DNA from: Falsochrobactrum tianjinense
GTDB lineage: Bacteria > Pseudomonadota > Alphaproteobacteria > Rhizobiales > Rhizobiaceae
DNA: 64,000 nt
NCBI RefSeq assembly: GCF_019100495.1
Contig: NZ_JAHRVA010000007.1
Location: 10,223-74,222, forward strand
Reading direction: 5' to 3'
The notes under the pieces: generated by a model
What the model was told of the DNA's origin: nothing
The model's input: the letters and a program-made list of their open reading frames with translations, nothing else
Database searches by the model: none
Program-made: the position numbers and the translations under genes
Shown: in pieces, positions 16,321 through 25,427 of the stretch
How positions within the stretch are numbered: position 1 is the first letter of the stretch
How the letters are laid out: each line of letters starts with the position of its first letter

Positions 16321-16578
16321 CCCTGTAAATAACATCAGCTCCGAAACAGCTTGAAGCTGTGTAACTGTTGTATTGAGCTGGTCGCTGATCTCCATTCTTG
16401 GAGATATCTGCGGTTCAAGCCGCGTTCACATTGTAGTGACACATTGTTTCATGAGTTAAAGCATCGTGTTTTTGCCAAAATGATGCTTATATATGAAGGC
16501 TCGCGTTGGAAGTGCAGGAGGCAGCCGACGCGACAGGTTCGCCAGATGGGAGCCTGAAATTATAAAGGAGGGTGCTCT
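16321..16578 (+). promoter_or_regulatory. Long structured leader/promoter region of rpoH
   Basis: 258 bp with no gene. It contains several potential hairpins: CAGCTTGAAGCTG (near 16348), ATCTCC-ATTCTT-GGAGAT (about 16390-16407) and GCGGTTCAAGCCGC next to it. A GCATC...GATGC pairing (about 16462-16485) lies closer to the start. rpoH genes are often controlled through several promoters or by mRNA structure. Which applies here cannot be decided from sequence. Confidence 0.35.
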
Positions 16579-17490
16579 ATGGCCCAGATGAATCTCCCTA
16601 GCGTTACGACCGGTGACGGTGGACTCACTCGTTATCTGGAAGAAATCCGCCGTTTTCCCATGCTTCAGCCGCAGGAAGAATATATGCTGGCGAAGCGTTA
16701 TCATGAACATAGCGATCCCAAGGCTGCTCATAAGCTGGTAACAAGCCATCTTCGTCTCGTCGCAAAGATCGCGATGGGTTATCGCGGTTATGGCCTGCCG
16801 ATCGGTGAGGTAATTTCCGAAGGCAATGTCGGCCTTATGCAGGCGGTCAAGCGCTTTGAGCCGGAACGCGGTTTCCGTCTCGCTACTTATGCAATGTGGT
16901 GGATCAAAGCCTCGATTCAGGAATATGTCCTGCGCTCGTGGAGCCTTGTGAAAATGGGTACGACCGCCAACCAGAAGCGGCTGTTCTTTAATTTGCGCAA
17001 GATGAAGAGCAAGATTCAGGCGTTGGATGACGGCGATCTCAATCCCGATCAGATCAAGCAGATCGCCACCAAGCTACAGGTCAGCGAAGATGAGGTGGTT
17101 TCCATGAACCGCCGTCTTTCGGGCGACGCCTCGCTCAATGCGCCATTGCGTGCAAGCGAAGGCGAATCCGGCGAGTGGCAGGATTGGCTTGTCGACGATA
17201 GCGACAGCCAAGAACAAACACTCATCGAGCAGGACGAGCTGGAAAACCGCCGCTCCATGCTGGAACAGGCCATGGACACGCTCAATGATCGCGAACGGCG
17301 CATCTTTCGGGCGCGCCGCCTGTCGGAAGACCCGATAACGCTGGAAGATCTTTCCGGAGAGTTCGGCATCAGCCGCGAACGCGTACGCCAGATTGAAGTG
17401 CGTGCTTTTGAAAAAGTTCAGGCTGCGGTCAAGGCTGCGGCTCTCAAGCAGCAAAAGGCACTCACCCCGCTGGAGCCAGCCCACGCCTGA
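16579..17490 (+). CDS. rpoH: RNA polymerase heat-shock sigma factor RpoH
   Basis: 303 residues, normal for sigma-32. Region 2 contains GYGLPIGEVISEGNVGLMQA and the promoter-contacting FRLATYAMWWIKASIQEYVL. The RpoH box QKRLFFNLR confirms the family. Region 4 carries the helix-turn-helix (LSGEFGISRERVRQIEVRAF). A GGAGG lies before the ATG. It directs heat-shock genes such as chaperones and proteases; FtsH, encoded at 27121, is the protease that degrades RpoH in other bacteria. Rhizobiales often carry two rpoH copies. This one looks like the RpoH1 type. Confidence 0.93.
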   Translation: MAQMNLPSVTTGDGGLTRYLEEIRRFPMLQPQEEYMLAKRYHEHSDPKAAHKLVTSHLRLVAKIAMGYRGYGLPIGEVISEGNVGLMQAVKRFEPERGFRLATYAMWWIKASIQEYVLRSWSLVKMGTTANQKRLFFNLRKMKSKIQALDDGDLNPDQIKQIATKLQVSEDEVVSMNRRLSGDASLNAPLRASEGESGEWQDWLVDDSDSQEQTLIEQDELENRRSMLEQAMDTLNDRERRIFRARRLSEDPITLEDLSGEFGISRERVRQIEVRAFEKVQAAVKAAALKQQKALTPLEPAHA

Positions 17491-17510
17491 TTATCGCTGA
17501 TAACCCTTAT

Positions 17511-17539
17511 AAAAGGCCGCAGCAAGCGGCCTTTTATTT
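17511..17539 (+). terminator. Terminator of rpoH
   Basis: AAAAGGCCGC (17511-17520), loop AGCAA, GCGGCCTTTT (17526-17535), then ATTTG. A near-perfect intrinsic terminator 20 bp after the rpoH stop, also usable from the opposite side. Confidence 0.85.
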
Positions 17540-17574
17540 GTCTCATGCTCGATCCCGCTTTTGCTGGAAATGCT

Positions 17575-18987
17575 CTAGCCCGCACTGAGGACTTCATTAA
17601 AGACTTTCTCGCCCGGAACGCCCTTTTCGAGGCTGATCAAGGCGCGACGGCCATTGCGGTAGGAAACCGGAATATCGATCCATTGCAGGCGCCGCATCAG
17701 CGAAAGATTGGTATCCTGCGCTGTGCGGGCATCATTGAGCCATATAATAAAGAAATTATCCGCGATCTTGGACGGCACGGCAATCAACGGGTTGCCCGCC
17801 GCTTGTTCCGTATCCTTGAAAGTGATGCGCTGCACATTATCGACCACACCGCCAGAAAAGTCTTCCGGCACGGTAAAGACCATTTCGATCAGATGACTAG
17901 CCGGAATCGACTGATCCGTATTCTTGCGGATCGTCATTTTCAATTCGACCTTGCTGTCAGGCATAGTGACATTGCCCCGAATAGCAGGCTCGGCCGGCTC
18001 ACCCTCGTTCGGGCTTTCCTCGATCACCGACCAGACCACATTGCCGCGCTCCACCGAGCCGGAATCCGTGCCGCCGCGCTCTTCATAAAGGAGCGCCTGC
18101 TGTCCTACGGCCACGGCCTGGCCTGGCTGCGGCTGATTCTGGTTCGCAGCCCCGGCCCCAGATGTGGAGGAGGGCGTGGAAGCTGCCGTTGAGGTGCCTT
18201 CGCCTATTCCGGCTTCGCCACCAGCGGGTCCCTCATCGACTTCGCTGCCATCCGGCATGAGGCGCTGCGTCAGTTTCTGCTCCTCCGCAGGTGTCTGGGG
18301 TGTTTCTTCCCCGCCTGTCGCCTCGTCCGCAGGCGGTGTTTCCTCGCCAGACTGACTCTGCGTATCATCACCCGGCGCATCGCTACGGCCAATGCTTGAC
18401 GCGAATTCCTGTAGCTTGTCCTTGTTGGCCCAGATTCCGTAGCCTGCGCCGCCAAGCAGCAGGATAGCGACAAGACCGGCAATCAACCCCTTATAGGAGC
18501 GCTTCTCGCCCAAAGTGTCGGGATCAGTATACTCGCTGCGGCGGGGGGACTCGTTCTCCACGATGCGATCATGATCGCGTTCCATCGCCCATTCATCGTC
18601 GCGACTGCTACGAGCGGAAGAAGCGTCATTTTCCGGCAAGCCATTCTCGTCCGGTAATTTGGCCAGCGGCTCAGCAGCAGCTTCTCCACCACTGCCATGG
18701 GAAGAAGATTGCGATGTGTGCGTCGATTCCTGCAGGAAATCTTCCAACGGATCATTCAGCGGCTCTTCAACCACAGGTTCCGATGGTGCGTAAAAGGTCT
18801 CAGTTTCTTCGATAGCGTCTTCAAGAAGTTTGCGCTGCCGCACGGCTACGGCCTGCGAGGCGTTTGCCGTTACAAGCTTCTGCTCAATCGTCGCCCGTGC
18901 TTTCGCATAGACACGCTGGCGAAGCTCGGGCGATTTATCCGCCTGCGCATCAATCGTCTTTTTCAGGACCGCTACAAAATCTGCCAT
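17575..18987 (-). CDS. Large anchored protein of unknown function, Rhizobiales type
   Basis: 470 residues. The N-terminal helical part (about 1-65, RQRVYAKARATIEQKLVTAN) is cytoplasmic. An acidic, Ser/Glu-rich linker leads to a single membrane helix (about 168-188, GLIAGLVAILLLGGAGYGIW). A low-complexity Glu/Pro/Gly/Gln stretch (about 200-300) follows, and then a folded periplasmic domain of about 160 residues. That domain contains VELKMTIRKNTDQSIPASHL and DIPVSYRNGRRALISLEKG. I do not recognise a named family. It is convergent with rpoH and has its own transcript start before 18988. Confidence 0.75.
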   Translation of the reverse strand: MADFVAVLKKTIDAQADKSPELRQRVYAKARATIEQKLVTANASQAVAVRQRKLLEDAIEETETFYAPSEPVVEEPLNDPLEDFLQESTHTSQSSSHGSGGEAAAEPLAKLPDENGLPENDASSARSSRDDEWAMERDHDRIVENESPRRSEYTDPDTLGEKRSYKGLIAGLVAILLLGGAGYGIWANKDKLQEFASSIGRSDAPGDDTQSQSGEETPPADEATGGEETPQTPAEEQKLTQRLMPDGSEVDEGPAGGEAGIGEGTSTAASTPSSTSGAGAANQNQPQPGQAVAVGQQALLYEERGGTDSGSVERGNVVWSVIEESPNEGEPAEPAIRGNVTMPDSKVELKMTIRKNTDQSIPASHLIEMVFTVPEDFSGGVVDNVQRITFKDTEQAAGNPLIAVPSKIADNFFIIWLNDARTAQDTNLSLMRRLQWIDIPVSYRNGRRALISLEKGVPGEKVFNEVLSAG

Positions 18988-19123
18988 GCCGTCTTACCCA
19001 GTTTCCGCGAGTACGAGATGCAATAAATGCCTCAATAATCATAATAATCAAGGGAAAGCAAAGCTTGAGACAATGATTAAGTGAAGCCTTTCAGAAGGAT
19101 CGGTCAAATAAAGGCGATATTGC

Positions 19124-19152
19124 GCCCGGTCGGCAGGCTTCGCCAACCGGGC
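19124..19152. terminator. Hairpin downstream of purA
   Basis: GCCCGGT (19124-19130) pairs with ACCGGGC (19146-19152), extended by an inner GGC/GCC. The plus-strand side is followed by ATTTCAATTTTG and the minus side by GCAATATCGCC. It is probably the transcription end for purA (minus strand), though the U-run is on the other side. Confidence 0.4.
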
Positions 19153-19164
19153 ATTTCAATTTTG

Positions 19165-20454
19165 TCAATCGTGGAATGGGTCCGTTACCAGGACAGTATC
19201 GTCGCGTTCCGGACTTGTCGAAAGCATGGCGACCGGCGCGCCGATCAATTCTTCGATATGACGAACATATTTGACCGCCTGTGCCGGAAGCTCGTTCCAC
19301 GAACGCGCGCCTGCGGTGGTCTCCGACCAGCCGGGAAGCGTTTCATAGATTGGCTTCACGCGCGCCTGCGCGCCCATCGAGGACGGCAGATAGTCGATGC
19401 GCTTGCCGTGGAGTTCATAAGCCACGCAGATCTTGATTTCCTCCAGACCGTCAAGAACGTCGAGCTTGGTCAGCGCAATGCCATTGATGCCGGACGTACG
19501 CACCGTCTGGCGCACAATGACGGCATCAAACCAGCCGCAACGGCGCTTGCGGCCTGTCACCACCCCGAATTCATGGCCCTTGGTACCGAGAAATTCGCCG
19601 ATCTCGTCATCAAGTTCGGTCGGAAACGGGCCTTCGCCCACCCGCGTCGTATAAGCTTTGGTAATACCGAGCACATAGCCGATGGCCGTGGGCCCAAGGC
19701 CCGAACCGGCAGCAGCCTGACCGGCAACCGTGTTGGACGAGGTGACGAATGGATAGGTGCCGTGGTCATTGTCGAGCAGCGCGCCCTGCGCGCCTTCGAA
19801 CAGGATGCGGGCACCAGCCTTGCGGCGCTCATCGAGAACGCGCCAGACCTGATCGATATAGGGCAGAATTTTATCGGCCACGGACGTCAGTTCTTCGAGA
19901 ATCGTTTCAACTGCGATTTCCTCAAGGCCCATGCCGCGGCGAAGCAGATTGTGGTGCGTGAGCAGGCGTTCAACCTTCGGCGCCAGTGTTTCTGGCTCGG
20001 TCAGATCGATGACGCGGATGGCGCGACGACCAACTTTGTCTTCATAAGCGGGACCGATGCCGCGCTTGGTGGTGCCGATCTTGAGGCCGCTCGTCGAGCC
20101 TTCGCGCATGGCGTCGAGCTCGCGATGAACCGACAGGATCAGCGGTGCATTTTCAGCGACACGCAGCACATCGGGGTTAATTTCAACACCCTGCCCGCGC
20201 AGTTTTTCGATTTCCATCACGAAATGATGAGGATCAACGACCACGCCATTGCCGATCACGCTCAGTTTCCCGCGCACAAGGCCGGATGGCAGAAGCGAAA
20301 GCTTGTAACTGACGCCATCGATGACAAGCGTATGACCGGCATTATGGCCGCCCTGATAGCGCACGATCACATCGGCGCGCTCGGACAGCCAGTCCACGAT
20401 CTTTCCCTTGCCCTCGTCGCCCCATTGCGACCCGACGACAACTACATTCGCCAT
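19165..20454 (-). CDS. purA: Adenylosuccinate synthetase PurA
   Basis: 429 residues from the ATG preceded by GAGGAG; the frame extends eight codons further but without a ribosome binding site. It joins IMP and aspartate using GTP to make adenylosuccinate, the first committed step to AMP. The GTP loop [11 protein letters not shown] is at 8-18 with catalytic Asp13, and His41 sits in GGHNAGHTL. The signature [16 protein letters not shown] and the terminal NTK/TD-type nucleotide contacts ([10 protein letters not shown]-like) are present. It is monocistronic by spacing. A perfect palindrome lies 150 bp upstream. Confidence 0.96.
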   Translation of the reverse strand: MANVVVVGSQWGDEGKGKIVDWLSERADVIVRYQGGHNAGHTLVIDGVSYKLSLLPSGLVRGKLSVIGNGVVVDPHHFVMEIEKLRGQGVEINPDVLRVAENAPLILSVHRELDAMREGSTSGLKIGTTKRGIGPAYEDKVGRRAIRVIDLTEPETLAPKVERLLTHHNLLRRGMGLEEIAVETILEELTSVADKILPYIDQVWRVLDERRKAGARILFEGAQGALLDNDHGTYPFVTSSNTVAGQAAAGSGLGPTAIGYVLGITKAYTTRVGEGPFPTELDDEIGEFLGTKGHEFGVVTGRKRRCGWFDAVIVRQTVRTSGINGIALTKLDVLDGLEEIKICVAYELHGKRIDYLPSSMGAQARVKPIYETLPGWSETTAGARSWNELPAQAVKYVRHIEELIGAPVAMLSTSPERDDTVLVTDPFHD

Positions 20455-20605
20455 TGAGAAAACTCCTCGGTCCGGCATTCAGCCGCGTTAACTAGCCCAA
20501 GGATCGCAAGCAGCCCGTTAATGCAACGCGGGGTGCTGATCCCTCGTCTCTATACAGATTGAATCCCGCTCGCGCGACTCTTTCGTGCGACAAACGTGTA
20601 AATAA

Positions 20606-20621
20606 CGTGAAAATTTTCACG
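20606..20621. promoter_or_regulatory. Perfect 16-bp palindrome upstream of purA
   Basis: CGTGAAAATTTTCACG, fully symmetric, in the 253-bp gap between purA and the GNAT gene, about 150 bp before the purA start. Size and symmetry suit a dimeric repressor site. No family consensus is recognised with confidence. The remainder of 20455-20707 shows no gene. Confidence 0.45.
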
Positions 20622-20707
20622 CGAATGTTGAAAAAGATGGCATCAGGTTGCTTGAGATTCTGATTATGGTGCGGCGAAAAGACTGCCAGAACCTGACTAT
20701 GTGCGGC

Positions 20708-21217
20708 CTACCCCGCGCGCACCATATAGAGCGCTTCATCTGAATAACCTTTAAGCTTTTCTTCAAGCGCGGGAACGTCACGCACGATAAAGCCTTTCTT
20801 TTCCCAGAAGCCTTGCGAGTCATTGACGGCAGCGAGCGCCATGGTGACAAAGCCGTCGCGTTCCGCCTGCCCAGCCATCAGTTCCACAACGCGCGATGCC
20901 TGCCCGCCCGAGCGTGCTTGCGGCAAAAGCGCTATGTCGTGGATATAATAGGTGGTCGGATCCTGCGGTAGTTCACCAAGAACCGAATCAAGTGCGGGCA
21001 CCGAATCGAGTTGCCAGGGATGGCTGATACCATAGCCAAGAATCTCATCCCCCCGGCCCAACACGAAACAACCCGCCGGATAGAGTTTGAAGCGGTCCCG
21101 GAAGACCGCCTCATCCTCGAAGAAATCGGAATGAACACTATTACCCACGACACTTACCCGCGCAATATCCTGCTCGCGCATGCGCCGCCATTGCGGTCGT
21201 TCGATTTCTTCGGTCAT
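20708..21217 (-). CDS. GNAT-family acetyltransferase
   Basis: 169 residues. The GNAT fold is visible: an N-terminal strand-helix (RMREQDIARVSVV), the core strand before the acetyl-CoA loop (YYIHDIALLPQARSGGQASR, in which QARSGGQA replaces the usual Q/RxxGxG/A), and the C-terminal NDSQGFWEKKGFIV typical of motif B. It starts 5 nt after the serA stop, so it is probably translated from the same message. Substrate unknown; pairing with serA might hint at a small metabolite, but this is weak. Confidence 0.75.
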   Translation of the reverse strand: MTEEIERPQWRRMREQDIARVSVVGNSVHSDFFEDEAVFRDRFKLYPAGCFVLGRGDEILGYGISHPWQLDSVPALDSVLGELPQDPTTYYIHDIALLPQARSGGQASRVVELMAGQAERDGFVTMALAAVNDSQGFWEKKGFIVRDVPALEEKLKGYSDEALYMVRAG

Positions 21218-21222
21218 ATCGC

Positions 21223-22824
21223 TCAGGCTTCCTCGATATTGAATTCCAGTGGCCGTGCCGACTTGATTGCCTCCTGCGCCGTCAGTTCGTCAAGCACCGC
21301 CTGCGGAATTCTTTCATCGACATAAAGCATCGCAATTGCATCGCCGCCGGGGTGGTTACGCCCGAGAGCAAAATTGGCGATATTAACATCATGCTTGCCG
21401 CAGATGGTGCCGAGCAGGCCGATCATACCCGGAATATCGACATTGGTCACATAGAGCATATGCGGCCCGACTTCCGCATCGAGATTGATGCCCTTGATCT
21501 GGATGAAGCGCGCCTTGCCGTCAGAAAAGCATGTGCCCGCAATGGCCCGCTCGCGCGTTGTCGTCTTGACGGCAAGCTTGATATAGCCATCGAAAATGCC
21601 CGACTTGTCGCGCTTGACCTCGGAAACGATGATGCCGCGCTCCTTGACCATGATCGGCGCGGAAACCATATTCACATCGGCGACCTGCGGACGAATGAGA
21701 CCCGCCAGCGCCGCGCTGACCAGCGCGCGCGTGTTCATACCCGCCGTCGAGCCGTCGAAAAGCACTTCCACTTCCTGAATGGGTTCGTCCGTCACCTGGC
21801 CGACAAAAGCGCCCAGCACTTCGGCAAGCTTCACGAACGGCTTGAGGCGCGGTGCTTCTTCCGCCGTGATCGAGGGCATGTTGATCGCATTGGATACCGC
21901 GCCCTTGATGAGATAATCCGACATCTGCTCGGCTACTTGAATCGCTACATTTTCCTGCGCTTCGGACGTAGACGCACCAAGATGCGGTGTACAAACGACA
22001 TTGGGCAGGTCGAAAAGCTCATTTTCGGTTGCGGGCTCGGTCTCGAACACATCAATACCAGCTCCCGCCACATGGCCGGATTTCAGAGCCTCGACCAGAT
22101 CCTTTTCGACAATCAGACCGCCCCGGGCGCAATTGATGATGCGAACGCCTTTTTTGGTCTTGGCGAGTGCTCCAGCATTAATGATACCGCGCGTCTTGTC
22201 GGTCAACGGCGTGTGCAGCGTGATGAAATCGGCACGCGCCAGGAGCTCGCCCAGCTCCACCTTCTCCACGCCCAGTTCCTGCGCACGGCCTTCTGAAAGG
22301 AACGGATCAAAGGCGACCACATGCATTTTCAGCCCGATGGCGCGCGTCGCCACAACTGCACCGATATTGCCACAGCCGATGACGCCCAGCGTCTTGCCGG
22401 TGATTTCAACGCCCATGAAGCGGTTCTTTTCCCACTTGCCGGTGCGCGTGGAAATATCCGCTTCCGGCAGCTGGCGCGCAACGGCAAACATAAGGGCGAT
22501 AGCATGTTCGGCAGTGGTGATCGAATTGCCGAAAGGTGTGTTCATCACGATGATGCCGCGCCGCGATGCGGCGGGAATATCGACATTATCGACACCGATA
22601 CCGGCGCGACCCACAACCTTGAGGTTTTTAGCGGCAGCGATCAGTTTTTCCGTGACCTTTGTGGCCGAGCGAATAGCCAAACCGTCATATTGGCCGATGA
22701 CTTCAAGAAGCTTTTCCTTGTCCTTGCCAAGGTCGGGCAGATAATCGACTTCAACGCCGCGATCCTTGAAAATCTGAACAGCCGTTGGCGACAATTTATC
22801 GGATACGAGAACGCGAGGTGCCAT
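21223..22824 (-). CDS. serA: D-3-phosphoglycerate dehydrogenase SerA
   Basis: 533 residues, the long form with an extra substrate-binding domain and a C-terminal ACT domain. It oxidises 3-phosphoglycerate to phosphohydroxypyruvate, the first step of serine synthesis. The NAD-binding motif is GKTLGVIGCGNIGAVVATRA, and the catalytic Arg, Glu and His are in NCARGGLI, DVFETEPA and CTPHLGAST. The ACT part (NVDIPGMIGLLGTICGKHDV) suggests serine feedback. I start at the ATG (GGAGG upstream) that gives MAPRVLVSDKL. serC lies upstream on the same strand across about 200 bp that holds a repeat element, so the two are separately initiated or only loosely linked. Confidence 0.95.
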   Translation of the reverse strand: MAPRVLVSDKLSPTAVQIFKDRGVEVDYLPDLGKDKEKLLEVIGQYDGLAIRSATKVTEKLIAAAKNLKVVGRAGIGVDNVDIPAASRRGIIVMNTPFGNSITTAEHAIALMFAVARQLPEADISTRTGKWEKNRFMGVEITGKTLGVIGCGNIGAVVATRAIGLKMHVVAFDPFLSEGRAQELGVEKVELGELLARADFITLHTPLTDKTRGIINAGALAKTKKGVRIINCARGGLIVEKDLVEALKSGHVAGAGIDVFETEPATENELFDLPNVVCTPHLGASTSEAQENVAIQVAEQMSDYLIKGAVSNAINMPSITAEEAPRLKPFVKLAEVLGAFVGQVTDEPIQEVEVLFDGSTAGMNTRALVSAALAGLIRPQVADVNMVSAPIMVKERGIIVSEVKRDKSGIFDGYIKLAVKTTTRERAIAGTCFSDGKARFIQIKGINLDAEVGPHMLYVTNVDIPGMIGLLGTICGKHDVNIANFALGRNHPGGDAIAMLYVDERIPQAVLDELTAQEAIKSARPLEFNIEEA

Positions 22825-22843
22825 AATGGCCTCCATCAACTAA

Positions 22844-22925
22844 GCATGCTTCCCAAAAGCGGAAACCGGTTTTGGGTTTAAAGACATGCGTTAAAACAAA
22901 GATTTAAAGCGTGTCGCATGACTAT
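22844..22925. repeat. Dispersed palindromic intergenic repeat
   Basis: Nested symmetry: GCATG (22844-22848) with CATGC (22885-22889), and CCCAAAA (22852-22858) with TTTTGGG (22870-22876) around an ACCGGT centre. A tail TTAAAACAAAGATTTAAAGCG follows. Similar tails occur at 1-20 and, reversed, at 8871-8906. This matches the short palindromic elements scattered between genes in Brucella and relatives. Confidence 0.6.
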
Positions 22926-23020
22926 TATTAAACGCGGCACGTTTTAAAATGATCTCAATAAGGAGAAATGCAGGCCGTGACCGCCCCAACGCAATCACGG
23001 CTTGATGCATAAATGTCCGA

Positions 23021-24196
<1,176 letters not shown>

Positions 24197-24258
24197 GATG
24201 TTTCCTATCCTCTCAGATAGCACGCGCCTCGTTGGGGAAGCGTGGCCCACTGATGAAA
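24197..24258 (-). promoter_or_regulatory. Structured 5' leader of serC (serC RNA motif candidate)
   Basis: On the minus strand CACGC...GCGTG (24240-24244 with 24221-24225) is followed directly by CTATC-TGAGAG-GATAG (24216-24220 with 24205-24209), then GAAAC and the start codon. Two adjacent hairpins just before the start match what is described for the serC motif of alphaproteobacteria, a cis-regulatory leader found upstream of serC. The ribosome binding site lies in the second stem, so occlusion is a plausible mechanism. Ligand, if any, is unknown. Confidence 0.6.
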
Positions 24259-24380
24259 ATACCGGAAACGGCAATTTTAACAATAGCACTTTTCAGGATT
24301 ATTTTTCAAACTCGTCCAAGCTGGCTTGATGATGCCCGCCAGCAGCAAAAATGCCCAATACGGCAAATATAACCAGGCAG

Positions 24381-24407
24381 TGAAAGGCCCGGAAACAGGG
24401 CCTTTCA
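24381..24407 (-). terminator. Terminator of the outer-membrane protein gene
   Basis: TGAAAGGCCC (24381-24390) pairs with GGGCCTTTCA (24398-24407), a perfect 10-bp stem with a 7-nt loop, 20 bp beyond the stop of the minus-strand gene. The U-run is short. Confidence 0.65.
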
Positions 24408-24427
24408 GGGAATAAGGATGGCTGGAT

Positions 24428-25213
24428 TTATCCGCCGAACATATAGCGCAGGCCGACGCGGACATCGTGGATATGCATGCCCTTGTCGTAGCCGTCGCCC
24501 AGCCACGGATTACCTTCGAACATCTTGCCGCCATTGACATGACGATAGCGGTAGCCCGCATCAAGCTTGAGATTATGCGTGAGGTCAACCGATGCGCCGG
24601 CCATGAGAGCATAGGTGAAGCGCCAGTTTGCCGCCCCTTCCTGCGTGCCCCCATAACGCACGTCATGTAGATCGGCCCATTTCACGCGCGTACCGCCTAG
24701 ACCGGCACCGATATACGGCGTAACCCCGCCGAAATTACCCAGATCGACATAGGCATTCGCGAGAATCGACAATGCCGAGAAATGCCCACGTTCATCCGAG
24801 GCACAATCAATATTGCCGTCACAATTTGCACCATAGGTATTTCCGTTGAATTTGGCGCGCGTCATATAATCCAAGGTCAGGTCGGTACGGAAATAATCTG
24901 TCACCTGATAACCGACACCGCCGCCAATCAGGAAAGAGCCCTTGAGATCGCCATGGAGCGTGTTGCTGCCAAAAGTAGGCGAGCCAGCGCCGCACCCCAC
25001 ACAATTATCGATTGTGGCATAATCGGCATTCTTGAATTTGCTCCAGGAATAGCCAATATCCCCGCGCAGATACCAGCCACCAATTGCTGGCGGAGCAATA
25101 ACCACTTCGGGCACTGGTTCGATATAATCTGCCGTCAAGCCAGCCGATGCGCCAGCCACCAAAACAACCGATGCCGCGAGACCGGCGTAAAAAGTTCTAA
25201 CAAGACCGTTCAT
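24428..25213 (-). CDS. Outer-membrane beta-barrel protein, Omp25/Omp31-like superfamily
   Basis: 261 residues with an N-terminal signal peptide (cleavage probably after GASAGLTA). The mature part opens with a YIEPVPEVVIAPP linker and IGGWYLRGDIGYSWSKF, then alternating amphipathic strands, and ends in the C-terminal aromatic motif RVGLRYMFGG. This is the small opacity-type eight-stranded barrel of Rhizobiales surface proteins. A CVGCG loop and an ANCDGNIDC loop could each form a disulphide. It is monocistronic. It may act in envelope stability or host contact, but it is not one of the major Omp25/Omp31 proteins as far as I can tell. Confidence 0.8.
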   Translation of the reverse strand: MNGLVRTFYAGLAASVVLVAGASAGLTADYIEPVPEVVIAPPAIGGWYLRGDIGYSWSKFKNADYATIDNCVGCGAGSPTFGSNTLHGDLKGSFLIGGGVGYQVTDYFRTDLTLDYMTRAKFNGNTYGANCDGNIDCASDERGHFSALSILANAYVDLGNFGGVTPYIGAGLGGTRVKWADLHDVRYGGTQEGAANWRFTYALMAGASVDLTHNLKLDAGYRYRHVNGGKMFEGNPWLGDGYDKGMHIHDVRVGLRYMFGG

Positions 25214-25372
25214 TTATCTGTCCCATCGAATTGTCACGCCGCAATCGCGCCGGAGACGAATATTCGAGAACAGACTATGCATGAAAAGTTAAATACAACT
25301 TAACCTTGTTTTTTTACTATATTTATTAAGCATTACTAAAAAATACTCTGGCCGAGACGGCATAGCACACAC

Positions 25373-25407
25373 AACAAAATGGCCCGGTCGTGCCGCGCCA
25401 TTTTGTT
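25373..25407 (-). terminator. Terminator of glmM
   Basis: AACAAAATGGC (25373-25383) pairs with GCCATTTTGTT (25397-25407), an 11-bp stem with a GC-rich loop, about 20 bp past the glmM stop. On the minus strand it ends in TTTTGTTGTGTG. Confidence 0.65.
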
Positions 25408-25427
25408 TCGATGTACCCTGAATTTTC

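Noticed and set aside
19081-20457. A 458-codon plus-strand frame opposite purA
   Set aside because: Antisense shadow of purA. No start signal and no recognisable protein features.
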